Positions 48,096-59,100 of a stretch of DNA of 64,000 nt are shown piece after piece. Each line of letters begins with the position of its first letter. Position 1 is the stretch's first letter. The notes beneath the pieces are model-generated. The model was not told the origin of the DNA. It did no database searches and saw only the letters and a list, made by a program, of their open reading frames with translations. The stretch covers positions 1,860,001 through 1,924,000 of the forward strand of contig JAGPXD010000003.1 of NCBI GenBank assembly GCA_020746995.1, given 5' to 3'. Both the position numbers and the translations under genes were made by a program. The DNA is from Plectosphaerella cucumerina (taxonomy: Eukaryota; Ascomycota; Sordariomycetes; Glomerellales; Plectosphaerellaceae).

Positions 48096-48468
48096 ATGGT
48101 ATGTTCAGCATACGAGCTCCCTGTTCCCGCAATAGCCGTCTCGGTCACCCTTGACCCGGACTGGCACTTAGCGGGAGCAACTGCTCTAACATCACCACCT
48201 CTCCAGGTCCAAACACCGCAACAGCGTCGCGCGAACGCCAAGTTCGCCAAGGGCAACGAGGCTCGCATGGGCAAGTCGGTGGACGATATCAAGATCAAGA
48301 CCAAGGAGGCGCCCAAGATCTCCATCTCGCCCATCTGGGTTGGTATGTGTACCTTGACACAGTGACCGTAAGGGGCCAATGCTAACGCAGACCGGTACAG
48401 GTCTCCTGGCATTCATCCTCATCGGAGGCCTGGTGTTCGACCCCATCTCCCGCATGCTGGGATTCTAA
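48096..48468 (+). CDS. Stress-associated ER protein, SERP1/RAMP4 (yeast Ysy6) family
   Basis: Exon 1 is the start codon alone (48096..48098), followed by GTATGT. Exon 2 is 48207..48342 and exon 3 is 48401..48468. The product is 68 aa, beginning MVQTPQQRRANAKFAKGNEA. It has the family layout: a basic cytosolic half (RRANAKFAKGNEARMGKS), a KTKEAPKISISPIWV linker, and one C-terminal membrane span (GLLAFILIGGLVF) ending DPISRMLGF. These tail-anchored proteins bind the Sec61 translocon and help membrane proteins through ER stress. The acceptor of intron 2 is taken at 48400; an earlier AG at 48390 would insert four extra residues and break the family pattern. Convergent with the SMAP-domain gene. 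Confidence 0.94.
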
Positions 48469-48942
48469 GCAGTTGAGAGGACGACACGATCGAAGAAGTT
48501 GGAATGGAGGAGATACATACATAGCACACAAGAGGAACCCGAAGCAGTGCGCTTCGTGGCGGAAGAGAGGGATGAGATGTTGCGGAAGAACCATCCCTAA
48601 ACGGCCGAGCAATTCATCACCAGCGGTATCACTTGATACGCTGGTCGACACGTCCGCGATCCGGATCGCGATTTTTCTTAGGAGCAAAGGCGCATGATAG
48701 TAATCACTTTGCGAAATACAGTTCTTTTTTTGACCCCAGTTCGACATCATTGAGTCTCCTCGGGGCGCATCTGTACAGCAGGTTTGGTAGGAGATACAAA
48801 CGACTTTTTTCCATGCCGACCCAAGTCCAACGCCGCGAGCTATGAGGGCAGAGAATAATCATAGCAGAAAATGGTATCATCAACGGCGCGTTTCCGCGCC
48901 ACACTCTTCCCGCCTCGACACATTCATCGCGAGTGGCCGTGT
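48469..48942. other. Convergent 3' flanks
   Basis: 3' regions of the SERP1 gene and the Lys-rich gene. No further feature seen. Confidence 0.55.
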
Positions 48943-50266
48943 TCACGCCCCCAGTCCGCGACGGGGACCGCCGCCGTCCCACTTCATGTGCATGCCGGCG
49001 TTGAACTGCTTCTCCAGGTCCGCGTTGACCTTGCTGATGTCGGTCTTGCCCCTGGTGCCGTGCTTTCCGACGGCGGCACCGCCCTTCTTGCCACCTCCGA
49101 GGAGCTTGAGGAACTTGGTCTGGCGCTCGGCGCCACCGTCGAGCTCGCCGACGTTCCATTGCTCGCCGGCATCGGCGGGGGCGGCGTCCTCTTCGGTGGT
49201 CGACTTGCTCTTCTTCTTCTTCTGCTTCTTGTCGCTCTTTGCCGAGGCCTCGACATCGTCAGCCTCGACGTCGCGCTTCCTCTTCTTCTTGTCCTTCGGC
49301 GTCTCCTGGACCTCCTCAACCTCTTCCTCGGACTTCTTGTGCTTCTTGCTCTTCTTGCTCTTCTTCTCCTTAGGCTCCTCAGCCTCGGACTCCTCGACCT
49401 CGGGCTCCTTCTCGGCCTTCTTGCCCTTCTTGCTCTTCTTCTTCTTCTCCTTGGGCTCCTCGACCTCAGACTCCTCGGACTCGGACGTCTCGGCCTGGGG
49501 CTCCACGACCTCGGGCTCTACTGTCTTGGACTTCTTCTTGTCCTTGCTCTTCTTGGACTTCTTCTCGTCCTTGGTAGGCTCGGCGACAGGCTCCGGCACG
49601 ACATCCTCGGGGGGACCGCTGAGCTCCTCGCTCTCGGCACGAAGCTGAGCGTTGGCGGCCATCTCGACGTCGCCCTCGGAGTCCTTGACAACGGGAGCAC
49701 CGCCATCCTCGGAGCCAGAGTCGCTCGAGTCGTCGCTATCGCTGTCGGAGCTATCGGAGCTGTCGGAACTGTCGGAGCTGTCGCTGGACGCATCGATCTT
49801 GATAATGTCATCGGTCTTGGTTTCCTCGACCTCCTTCTTCAGGGCGTTGAGCTAGAGCAGCAGTGTTAGTACTTTGCGGCACTGCGGCAACTCATGTGTG
49901 TGGTCGGGGCACACCTCGTCCTGCTTGAGCTGAGCAGCATGCTTCTCGCGCAGGTTCTGTGCCTCCTTGAGCATGCGCTGGCCCCTCATCTCGAACTTGG
50001 CAGCCCTGGTAAGCAGGCGGTTGAGCACCTTGGTTCCCTTGTGAGGGTCGACGACCTTGGGGAGCTTGGCGGCTCTCCGCTCCTGCTTTGCCTTGACTTT
50101 GCTCTGGGCGAACTCCTTCTTGGCAGCCTTGCGCTCTGCGTACGACGCGATTAGCTCCTGGCGGGGGGTAGGTGTGTTCGTTCTGGAGTCGGGATGTACC
50201 TTTCCGATCGACCATGGCCTTGGCCTTGGCCGAGTCTGGGTTGTTGGCAACGTTTCCCTCCGCCAT
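48943..50266 (-). CDS. Lys/Glu-rich nucleolar-type protein with C-terminal small-acidic-protein (SMAP) domain
   Basis: Exons 2 (50157..49915) and 3 (49851..48943) are clear. Exon 1 from ATG 50266 (MAEGNVANNPDSAKAKA) is certain in frame, but its 3' end is not. A donor at 50212 (GTCGAT) keeps frame and gives a 55-nt intron; the better-looking GTACAT at 50199 would break frame and leave a 42-nt intron. With the first option the protein is 401 aa. Order: a basic helical segment (ASYAERKAAKKEFAQSKVK, GTKVLNRLLTRAAKFEMRG), a Ser/Asp run (SSDSSDSSDSSDSD), long KKE-rich repeats with nuclear-targeting runs, and the end QWNVGELDGGAERQTKFLKL with KADLEKQ-type tail, as in KNOP1/SMAP proteins. A nucleolar, ribosome-biogenesis-related role is plausible but inferred. 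Confidence 0.82.
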
Positions 50267-50636
50267 TGTTTCTTGCTTGATCTGCAGAGAAAAAGTCTGG
50301 GGCTGGTGTGTTCGTCGCAGCGCGATCAATGGCAGCAGCGACGGAGGTAAAAAAGTTGGGGATTCTGCCGGGCGGTGGATTCGAAAAATAGCGGGCGGCA
50401 GGACACTGGAGTTTCCCGAATCGGAAGGCGGGCCGGTGACCAGGTCCACTGGTGGGGGAAGCAGGCCGAGTTTCTTCTGGTCTCGACCGTTCAGCCTTCA
50501 AGTTGGAGCTGCCCGTGGTCTTTAGATCGATGTGCTCAACATTATTCACAGCTATCTACATCTCATCAGGCCCACTTGATATCTTCGTCCCTCCGCTTGA
50601 AGGTCTTCTAAGACAGTCGGTCATACAGGTCACCCC
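50267..50636. other. Short intergenic, promoter of the Lys-rich gene
   Basis: 370 bp between two minus-strand genes. No gene or clear motif. Confidence 0.55.
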
Positions 50637-51803
50637 CTAGGTCGCGCGCCCTTGTGCAAACGCTTCCACCTCGACCAGCAGCTGCGTCTTCACATCCTGC
50701 TTCGCCCACGACATCTCGATCGAAACCCTCATCATGTCCAAGATCTGACTGTCCGACAATTTGCACATCTGCTTCGTGAGCAGGAGATTATGCAAGACCC
50801 AGCTTTCGTCCATGTATGCCGGGCTGTCGCTCGAGATGCAAACTTTCGTCCCTGCATCGAGCAGCACTCGAAGCCGGTCTGCCACCTCCTGATACGACCA
50901 CCTTCGCAGATACGCCCAGGGACATATCGTCATGCCGATGCCCCTCTGGACGATGAGACCGTACAGCTCACTCTTGTCGGCCGCATTGAGGCCGTGGTCG
51001 ACACGATCCGCGCCGCCGCCGCCGAGGGTCGATGCGACTTGGCGAATGTTTTCATGCGTGTCTTTCTGCCCAACATCGCAGTGCGCGGTGATCTTGAAGC
51101 CATCCCGCCGAGCCAGTGAGAAGACTTCGTCGAACAAGGCTGGAGGGCGATCGCGTTCGTCTGAATCGAGACCAAAGCCGATGATCATGTCCTTGTACGC
51201 CATGGCCTGGCGGTAGTGCTCCATGGCCTCGTCTGGGGACGAATCACGAAGGAAACACATGATCCATCCGGACCTAACGTTGAGCTCCGTGACGGCTTTT
51301 TGCTGTGCCTCCCTCAGACCGCCCATCAGGTCTCCCCAAGAGACACCCCTCGATATGTGGCTCTGCGGATCGAAGAATACCTCGCAGTACCGGACGTTCA
51401 TCGACGCCGCCCGCTGGAAAAAGTCGTAAGCGAGATCGAAGTAGTCCTGCTTCGTCCTTAGGACATCGCATCCGCTGTAGTATGCCTCGAAGAATGTAGC
51501 TGGCACCTCTTCGGCGTCGACGGCGGCGAAGGACGGTAGTTGGGCGCTCGAGATGACGTCGCCGTACGCTTGCTGAAGCTCCCTCAAGGACTGAAGCTCT
51601 CGTGGCGATTTGTTGCCCATGTGAACCTTGAGCCTGTTTCTTCTCGCCAGCTTCCACCTCAGCTCCGGGGTGAGCGTTCCCTCGATATGAATATGGAGCT
51701 CGACCTTGGGAATGTCGGCGAGGAAGGCATCGTTGGTTGCGAGCAGTTGAGCCCGCACTTCCCGCCGGCCTTGCTGCGATCGTGTGTCTGGAGGTGCACC
51801 CAT
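50637..51803 (-). CDS. Adenosine/adenine deaminase family amidohydrolase
   Basis: A single-exon gene of 388 aa starting MGAPPDTRSQQGRR. It has the metal-dependent deaminase plan: VELHIHIEGTLTPEL with zinc ligands H37 and H39, a central barrel (RYCEVFFDPQSH, GWIMCFLRDSS), H241 in KITAHCDVGQ, the DHG motif at 269-271, and D326 in CISSDSPAY. Classical adenosine deaminases and yeast Aah1 have HAGE where this protein has HCDV, so the usual catalytic glutamate is not at that place. The protein may belong to a fungal ADA-like branch; substrate (adenine, adenosine or another aminopurine) is not predictable. Expected cytosolic; no signal peptide. Length fits the family. Confidence 0.9.
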   Translation of the reverse strand: MGAPPDTRSQQGRREVRAQLLATNDAFLADIPKVELHIHIEGTLTPELRWKLARRNRLKVHMGNKSPRELQSLRELQQAYGDVISSAQLPSFAAVDAEEVPATFFEAYYSGCDVLRTKQDYFDLAYDFFQRAASMNVRYCEVFFDPQSHISRGVSWGDLMGGLREAQQKAVTELNVRSGWIMCFLRDSSPDEAMEHYRQAMAYKDMIIGFGLDSDERDRPPALFDEVFSLARRDGFKITAHCDVGQKDTHENIRQVASTLGGGGADRVDHGLNAADKSELYGLIVQRGIGMTICPWAYLRRWSYQEVADRLRVLLDAGTKVCISSDSPAYMDESWVLHNLLLTKQMCKLSDSQILDMMRVSIEMSWAKQDVKTQLLVEVEAFAQGRAT

Positions 51804-54800
51804 GATTGTGATGATGTTTGAGTGAGGAGGATAGGTCGTGTGCGTGATTTCCTGTGCTGGGACGAGACATCTTCAAGGTTCAATGTGCAAGGCTCCACCT
51901 CGCGAGTTCGCCAGTTCGCCAGTTCAGATCAGCCCCGATAAATCCTAACTCCGGGCTTCTCGTCGCGAGGTCTTCAAGTTGCGGCGACCAGCTAATTGCC
52001 CAAAACTGACAGCCCTGCCCCTCGATGAGCTCGATCGCGTTATGACATCAATACACCCTTCTTTAGTCGCCTTTGCCAATTGAGCAGCTTGAAAACGAGT
52101 AGTTGAGGCCAGAAGCCAATTCCACCGCTCGCCAGTTAACCCGGCCTGCCTGAACCGCCAGGATATTCAACGCGGGTGTCACTCTGAAGCCTCTGCGACT
52201 CTTCCGAAATGAGCAAGGCTGACACCATCACAAGGCACACCTACCTATGTCATCACGGTTGCATGCAAATGCAAGGTTGTCTTTGGTTCATCAGCCACAT
52301 GAACCCTCTGTAGGTTACCGACACCAGCCTAGCACCGCTTCGCCAAGCCTCTTCCCGTCTACTGAAAGGCAGGGGAAGGCCACCATTGATAGTCGCACAC
52401 CGCTTACGACCTGGAGCAGATGCACACAAGTCCGAGAGCTTGCTTCGGCGGCAGTGTCATTGAGGCTTGGCATCTCATCACCACGGACGACTTCCTGATC
52501 GGGCCGCGGGGCCATGCGCGTGTGGAACCAGGCGAGGCTAACTTGACCTACCGTCCATCCAAATACTATGCTCCGAGGGGTTCTTGGCCACGAGCACTTG
52601 CGCCTGCCAACATTCTTGTCTGTTATGGTGATGACATGGTGTGCTTGTGACCCGGCTTGTCCAGCTTTGCCATCTGCAACTCGCTTCATGTCTGCCTGCT
52701 CGGCACCTTCCCTGTTCAGCCCCCGGTGGAATTTGGCAATCGATTCGACGTCCTACCAAGACGCGGCGATGCCTGTCGCTGCTCATATTGGTGCATTCTG
52801 GACCAAGGATCTTCGGGAGGGGTGGATGGACTGGGCTGGCCGGCATCCCTTCCGCAGGGCTGGGTCGACTGTAATGCAGTGCTTGTGGCACAGTAAATTC
52901 AGGGCACAAGGCGGCATGCCGCCCGTCACTCCATGTCAACGACTGCAACCCCCTTGCGTCTAGGCAGTCAGAAATATCGTCATAACCCTCCGACGAAGTT
53001 GGTGTGCCACAGTCCCCTATTTGTCAAGATACGCTTCTCCAAGAATTGTCCCAGATGAACGCGGAGGGACTGGCCAATATATCTTGGCTGGTGTGATCGA
53101 CTCGGGATCACCGCCAAAGTACCCCTCTCGGACCGGCGGCCGTGTTTGCTCATCCCGGGCTCCCGGGCCTTGACGGTGGGGTTCAGAGGGGGTCATCAAT
53201 GGGGTGTCAGTCTACTTGCACCCCGGGGTTTCTGTCATTACATTGGAGCACCCTAACCAAGTTCTTGATCGAATCTAGGGAACACAAGCGAGAATGTCAC
53301 GCTATTCGTAATCCTTGTCGAATCTTTCTCGCATTCATCGTATCGTTACCTTTCGACAAATGCCATCGCCCGCAAGGGCCACGCGACCCTAGCATCGACG
53401 GAGACGACACACTGACATCTTGAAGGCTTAGCAAGTGGTTTACCTTGTCACATCCGCAGGCTTTTGCACAGAGTGATCTGACTTCAAATCTCTGTCGTGG
53501 CTCGGTATGACACCCAGTAAGGCACTGGCGCTACGGTCCCTGGCATGGCCCGGGGCTCGTCTGCACTGGTGTCATGCAGCACGCCGGTTATGACACTCCG
53601 GCAGCGACCCAGTCTCGGCCGCAAACACCACTTTGGATCACCGAAGCCTACAGGCAGCCGCGATGCTGGCGAGGGGGAGGCGGTGAAAGCAACCGAGTTG
53701 GCCATGTCCCACTCTCATACAGTGACAGTGGCAGGGTCTGAGCCTCGTCGGCACCGGGGGGGTGAACTGCCACCTGCTCAGGGCCGGCTCAGCTCGTCGA
53801 GAGCGGTCGGAGCCGATCACTAATACATCCTCTGCGTGTGTAGCTCTGGTTGGTTCGAGCTATTAGCCCAAACGTGTGCACGCGCGGCGCCCAAATCCTC
53901 GACTAGAAGTGATCAGTAATCTCCCGATACCCCAACTTGAAGTTCAGGGTCTTCGAGATGCGGCAGCCCATTTCGTCAGAAATTTCGTCCTGGACCTTTT
54001 ATATGGTGACTGGCATCATTGACATGCAGCAGCTCTATCCGCTGTCATTGAACCTCAGTTATTGTCCATATGGAGGTGAGACCTCTCTTCCTAGGAAGCT
54101 GCCGCCGTGGAAAGTTACTAGTAGCGACCTTTCATGTCCGTGTCCCAGCCGGCGGGCACTCCGTCCACAAACAAGCACCGCCTGGTGGCAAGGCACCTAG
54201 TGCTGGGCCCAGGGGAAAACCCACCGGGCACTGGGCTCACCTGACCGTTGGACTCGGCCGGAAACGGGCAGATCAAGGCAGCTCCGCGGATCTCCTCACG
54301 CCCTTCAACCTACATTGGACTACTACTACAGGAGGATAAGATGTGCAAGTGAGTGCACAGGGCCCGGTGCTATCCGATCCCGTCCGAAGACTGCCCAGAA
54401 AGGGTGACCTCATCTCAACCCAGGGCTGGTCTCGAGAACAAACAAATTTTGACCTGGATACGCGGGCGATGTGTCAAGCCCCTCTCCAAAAGACAGACGG
54501 TTCCTTTCCCCCTCTCCCAGGAAACGAACCCTGCAAGATCCCCCGCGCATGCATACTGCCCCTTGTCAAGCAGCCCCTGGCTGCCCTTCGCTAGCTGCCA
54601 GACAGCGCCGGCGAGCAATTCAACTCTACCTAGGCAGAGAGCACCGCATATGCCGCCCCATTCAGTGGCCCCATTGAAGAAAAGAAAATTGTGCCAGCGG
54701 TAGGGGGAAATCCAAACCGCAAGTCCTGGAGGTGTGCCTTGTCCCCGCGATGCACCCCCCTTTTCCCGATCCCTGCCGTGTCAGTGGTCACGCCCCCCTC

Positions 54801-55059
54801 CTTTAGTTTACAGCGGCATCTCAACAGCACGACCTGCGGACAATGTCGGACAGACCAGAGGAACGGAAATTGAGAGGAAATATCTTGTATAGAGTAAGAG
54901 AGGTGATTGAAGGAAAGTCATGAGTAGGGTATACACAACAAGAAAAACATTCATCATCCAGCCTCTGATCGCGCTCCCAAATAACCTGGCGCCGGCCACT
55001 CACCCCTGGAAAATGTCCCAAACAAGCCAAATCACCACTACCTTCTCGGTGTCTTTCCC
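51804..55059. other. 3.3-kb intergenic region without a supported gene
   Basis: Contains only short, mutually overlapping frames (for example 52538-52948 minus against 52568-52963 plus) with no domains. The part next to 51804 is the promoter of the deaminase gene; that next to 55059 is the 3' flank of the bZIP gene. Confidence 0.5.
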
Positions 55060-56147
55060 CTAAAACGTTCGTCTATGTAGGCCATGCATGCCTCCAGACG
55101 AGACACTGCTGCTACTGCTCGGAGAGGCCGTGTCGTATGGGCCAAAGGGATCCGCGCGCAACTGCGGTTCGGGCTGAAGCCAGTTCTGGTATCCGAATGG
55201 GATCATGTTCGTTTCGTCTCCTGCTGGTGAAGGGAAAGCTCAACGATGGTCAGCCAAGGTTCCTTGCCGTAGGCTTCAGAGCTGCGGGACTAACTTGCTT
55301 GCGCGGGACCCCCCGTCTGGTCGTACTCGTAGTCGTAAAAGAACGGAGAGGGCCCATCGTAGAGAGAAGGGTCATCGTTTCCGCCGCTGCTACCGTGGCT
55401 GGGGGGCTGCCGAGAGATCGGGTACGCTGCGTATCCTCCGGGACTGAGGGTTCGCGGATCGTCTCGCAAGTACTCGCCGCCTTTGCCGCTGCTCCGGCGG
55501 CTTTCGGCCTCGTGGCCTCGGGCCAGGATTGCCTTCCAGCTGAGAGTGCCCCAGGGCTGGTCTTCCGGCTCCTCTGGAAGGTCTTCGGGCTTCGTGATGC
55601 GGTAGCTGTTCTCTGCGTTTTCTAGGTTGTTTGCCACTCGCTCGTCTCTTTCCTTGTTCTCTCGCGCCTTTTCCCCTGGCCATCCCGTTAGTGCCTGGAC
55701 GTATCTTCTGGACGCCTTCCGCTACTTACTGAACTTGCGTTGGGCGATGCGGTTCTGGATGCGGCGGCGCTCATCAGGTTCCGTGACTTCTGTCCAGTCA
55801 TCCGACTTGATTGACTTGGATCTCGACTTGGACGCTCCGTGTTTCTTGCTGCTGTGGCCGCTGGACTCGGACTGGTGCTTGGAAGACGGCTTGGAAGGCA
55901 TCGTGGCTGATCTGTCGATGGTCGCACCTGAAAGCTCGACCTCGCCAGCTGGTTTTCGTTGACTGGGCTCGGGCCTCGTTCTGGCTGGCAAGTCTCCACC
56001 AAGGAAACGAAGACCGTCTGTTGATGTATGCGCACGCGGTGTGGCCAAGTCCTCTTCTGTAAAGTCTTCCTCCTCTGAGCTCAGCGGCTCAATACGGAGC
56101 TCGGGAGGTCTAGGCTTGCCTTCAGACTGTTTAGCCCGAGCCATCAT
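55060..56147 (-). CDS. bZIP-type basic-region protein lacking a clear leucine zipper
   Basis: Three exons (56147..55730, 55675..55295, 55220..55060; introns 54 and 74 nt) give 319 aa. The start is one of two adjacent ATGs (MMARAKQ). The N-terminus is disordered, acidic then Ser/Lys-rich. The basic region at about residues 120-150 is typical of fungal bZIP proteins (DERRRIQNRIAQRKF then REKARENKERDER). No heptad leucines follow; instead comes ANNLENAENSYRITKPED. The C-terminus contains PWGTLSWKAILARGHE, Tyr/Gly/Pro-rich sequence and, in exon 3, YQNWLQPEPQLRADPFGPYD. Intron 2 has a GTTAGT donor and a tandem CAGCAG acceptor. Reading through its donor stops at once (TAG at 55292-55290), giving a 266-residue form. 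It is probably a nuclear regulator; the targets are unknown. Confidence 0.85.
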
Positions 56148-59100
56148 AAAGAGAAAAAAGATGTCAATGCTCACGGAGTTGCCTCTGCAGTGCCTCGGAA
56201 GTTGTAAAGAAGCAAGTCTGGCGTATGGGTGAAGGAGAAGAAAGTCGGGTTCTGAGCGTTGACTTTGAAAAGATTCTATGGAGTAGAGGCCAAGGAAGTT
56301 CTTGATAGATATTGATAGTAGGGATCAGATCTGTCAAGAGGCCGTGGTCGTTATATAGAGTTTACGTGCTGTGAAATCAAGACGGGATGGGCATGGGAAG
56401 ATGGGGATAGGCAACCTTGGCTTTACATGACGGGCGAATCCGAAGTGCCTTGAACCCGCCCGTAGGGCAGACTCGGGAGAGGAGCACAGAGCACGCCCGT
56501 CGCAGAAGAGCCGACGTGACGCAGAGAATACTGCTCGCCCTGGCCCCAGATGGCGTGGGAGACGGCACGCGGTGCCCGACAGGGCCCTGCCCACCCATGT
56601 GGGCCAGGGCAAGGGGGATGGCCACCCCCTGTGTCTCCCGGCGAGAAGATTGGGACTCGGTCAGGGAGGTGCAGCTAGAGGGTCTCGAGTAAAGACGAAG
56701 GCGGACCAGTCCTGAGTGACTTGGAAGTGAAAGATCGGGCCATTGAGGAGGTGGGGTGTATCGAGAAGCCCTACCGCCCAGCTGGGTGCGTGGGCAAGGA
56801 CCGGGAGGAGGGGGGTGAAAGTGGAAAGGGGGTCAGGGAAGAAAGGGGCAGGGTCTGATATTGGTGGGAGGCAGACGCCACGAGGTGGGGGAGACATGCC
56901 ACATCGGTTGTCGGGTTCTGCTGCCACCGCTCTCCAAGAGGTGTCTTGTCTCGACAGCCTTGTTCCAGCTCCGAGCCAATGCCCAGGCATCTCACCTCGT
57001 ATGGCATTTATGGCCATGGTGAGTGATTGGGAATGTGTTTCTGCCATGGCGGTGATCACGATTGTCTTGCCGCCGGCTGCCGGCTTTGGCACCGGGAGGA
57101 GGTTCTTGTGAGGAAAAGCAAAAGATCATCGTGGCACTAGGGCAACCTTGCAGCTTGGAAGCTTGAGCTAGGCGAGACGTCCCCGCCAGAAGAGGTAAAC
57201 GAGCCAAAATACTTGCCCGGCGGCCCAGTCCAGCTGTCTCACACCCCCAGAAGGCTCGTGTGCTGTCAGATTGCTGTGGTTTCAGCACCTCGCTGCAACA
57301 TCCAATTGAGAATGCCTAGGCAATGGCTTCCGCCTTGACATGCGGCGTAATTTGAGGCGGGAAGGATCAAACGGGGACGGGAAGAGTGAAATTGGTTGCG
57401 AAGGGGAACGGGTAGAGTACCCGTTCCCCAGCCCGGAAAGGAGGTGATGGCGGTGGTGTTGAACGAAGCCCCTGGCGGGGATCCGGGGTTCAGTCCAGGA
57501 GGAGGGGTTCAATTCCAATGTCCGCTCCACTGGGGCTGAAGGGTTGATGGTTCGCAGGCTGATCAGGGCATGGCAGAGCACATGCGCGAAAATCAATCAT
57601 GGCAGTGATGGCCTTCCAGTGCATTCTGGCACAGAGAAACAGCACTGGTTATTCCTGGGCCGGCACCAGGCATAACAAGACCCTGGGGACTCGGAGAGTG
57701 TCGTCTGCACCTAGTTGTTTCCCCTCCTCCTAGACATGCTCAGACGACGACGAACCACCCTTGGAGATGGTGGCGCCGTGCCAACTCTTTGGTGTGCATA
57801 CCGAACGGGACGCCCTTCATGTAGTCGGTGACCCCTGGCTTGTTTTTCGTGAAGCTCCCTTCCATAGCCATCCCAGAGGCTGGGATGCCTTCAGCGGGCA
57901 GCATCACCCCGTCCTTCAAGACTGAGCTGAAGAGCAAGGCATTTTTCTTACTCGAATGACGATGCAGGTCCCCTGATCGGGTAAACGAACTTGTCACCTC
58001 GAGCTTCATAGCATGCAAGTGTTCGAGGCGAGGAGTTTCTGCCCATGGAGATGACGATGTACTTGTGGGGGCCAAAAAGGCAGCCTTCGGCAACTCCGCC
58101 CTGGCGAGTCGAGCAGTTTCGGCAGTTCTTAGCAATGACCAGACGCCCTCTGGGCCGTGAATTGATCGGCGGGGGTGTTCTTGGGGTAATTGCGGTGAAC
58201 CGGTCGGATCCGAGCCCGCCTTTGCTGCCTGGAACATTGGCCGAGAGACGAGAAGATCTCCCAAGTGCCTATAAATTAGCCGCTGGAAGTTCGTCCGGAA
58301 CTGTTGAGCTTCAGTGCTCCGATTCAGGCAGAGCTCGACTCCGCGTGCGTGCAGCAAGGTTGGGTCTGAACCCGTCTTTCTTGGCCCAAGGCATCGCAAG
58401 AGAGATGTGGTGTTGCTGAATGCCTTGTCGTCGAGTCGGCTGATCATTGGTGTTTGCCCGTTTGGGAGCCGCTTGTCGTCCATCAATTTGCCGGGTAGAG
58501 CGTTGTAACGTCGGGGACCATCCTCTATCGACGGGGACCTGGGCAACCCCCCTGCTTTCATGTCGGACCTGTGAACAGCATGGGAAGGGACGGTAGTCGG
58601 TCCCATTGGCGAAATTGGTCATTGGCAGCGTGCATCGGAAAAGTTCCATTCCGGGGAACTCTGGCCAAATCAGTACCTCCTCTGGCACGCACACATCGAG
58701 ATGCGGGCTGCCACCCCTCTTCGTTCCAGCAGCCACGCAGCCGGGTCTCGTGAGGTACGCACCAACCAAAGCCCATCATCTGGGAGCTAGGCCCCCTCAA
58801 TGCCAACGCCGTCTGCTATATTTGGTTTCCCTCGGTGACTGGCGCATCGTTGAACACGAGCAGAGTTGATGATGTCTCGGACAACCAGAAGCATCACAGG
58901 GCTTTCTGGGCCAGTAATGTCGACGCGCAGGGGCTGTTCCGGTGCATGTGCCCGCTGGCGTGCCCTCTTTCCCAAAATACTTCTGTGTGCGGTGTGTCGC
59001 ACGGCGGCCGGACGGGTTCTGTGGTGTGGGGGACCATGCATGGCCGACAGGCAAGACTCCGACCGACGGCGAGGCGTTCCCCTCTCGGGCACACCCGACG

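Noticed and set aside
48871..49869. 332-codon plus-strand frame, extremely Leu-rich
   Set aside because: Antisense shadow of the Lys/Glu-rich gene (AAG and GAG read in reverse as CTT and CTC).
52538..52963. Overlapping 136- and 131-codon frames on opposite strands
   Set aside because: Mutually overlapping, no domain or splice logic; treated as intergenic.
57740..58606. 288-codon minus-strand frame
   Set aside because: No motif recognised, and the low-complexity charge pattern differs from the real genes nearby. Could be revisited if RNA supports it.
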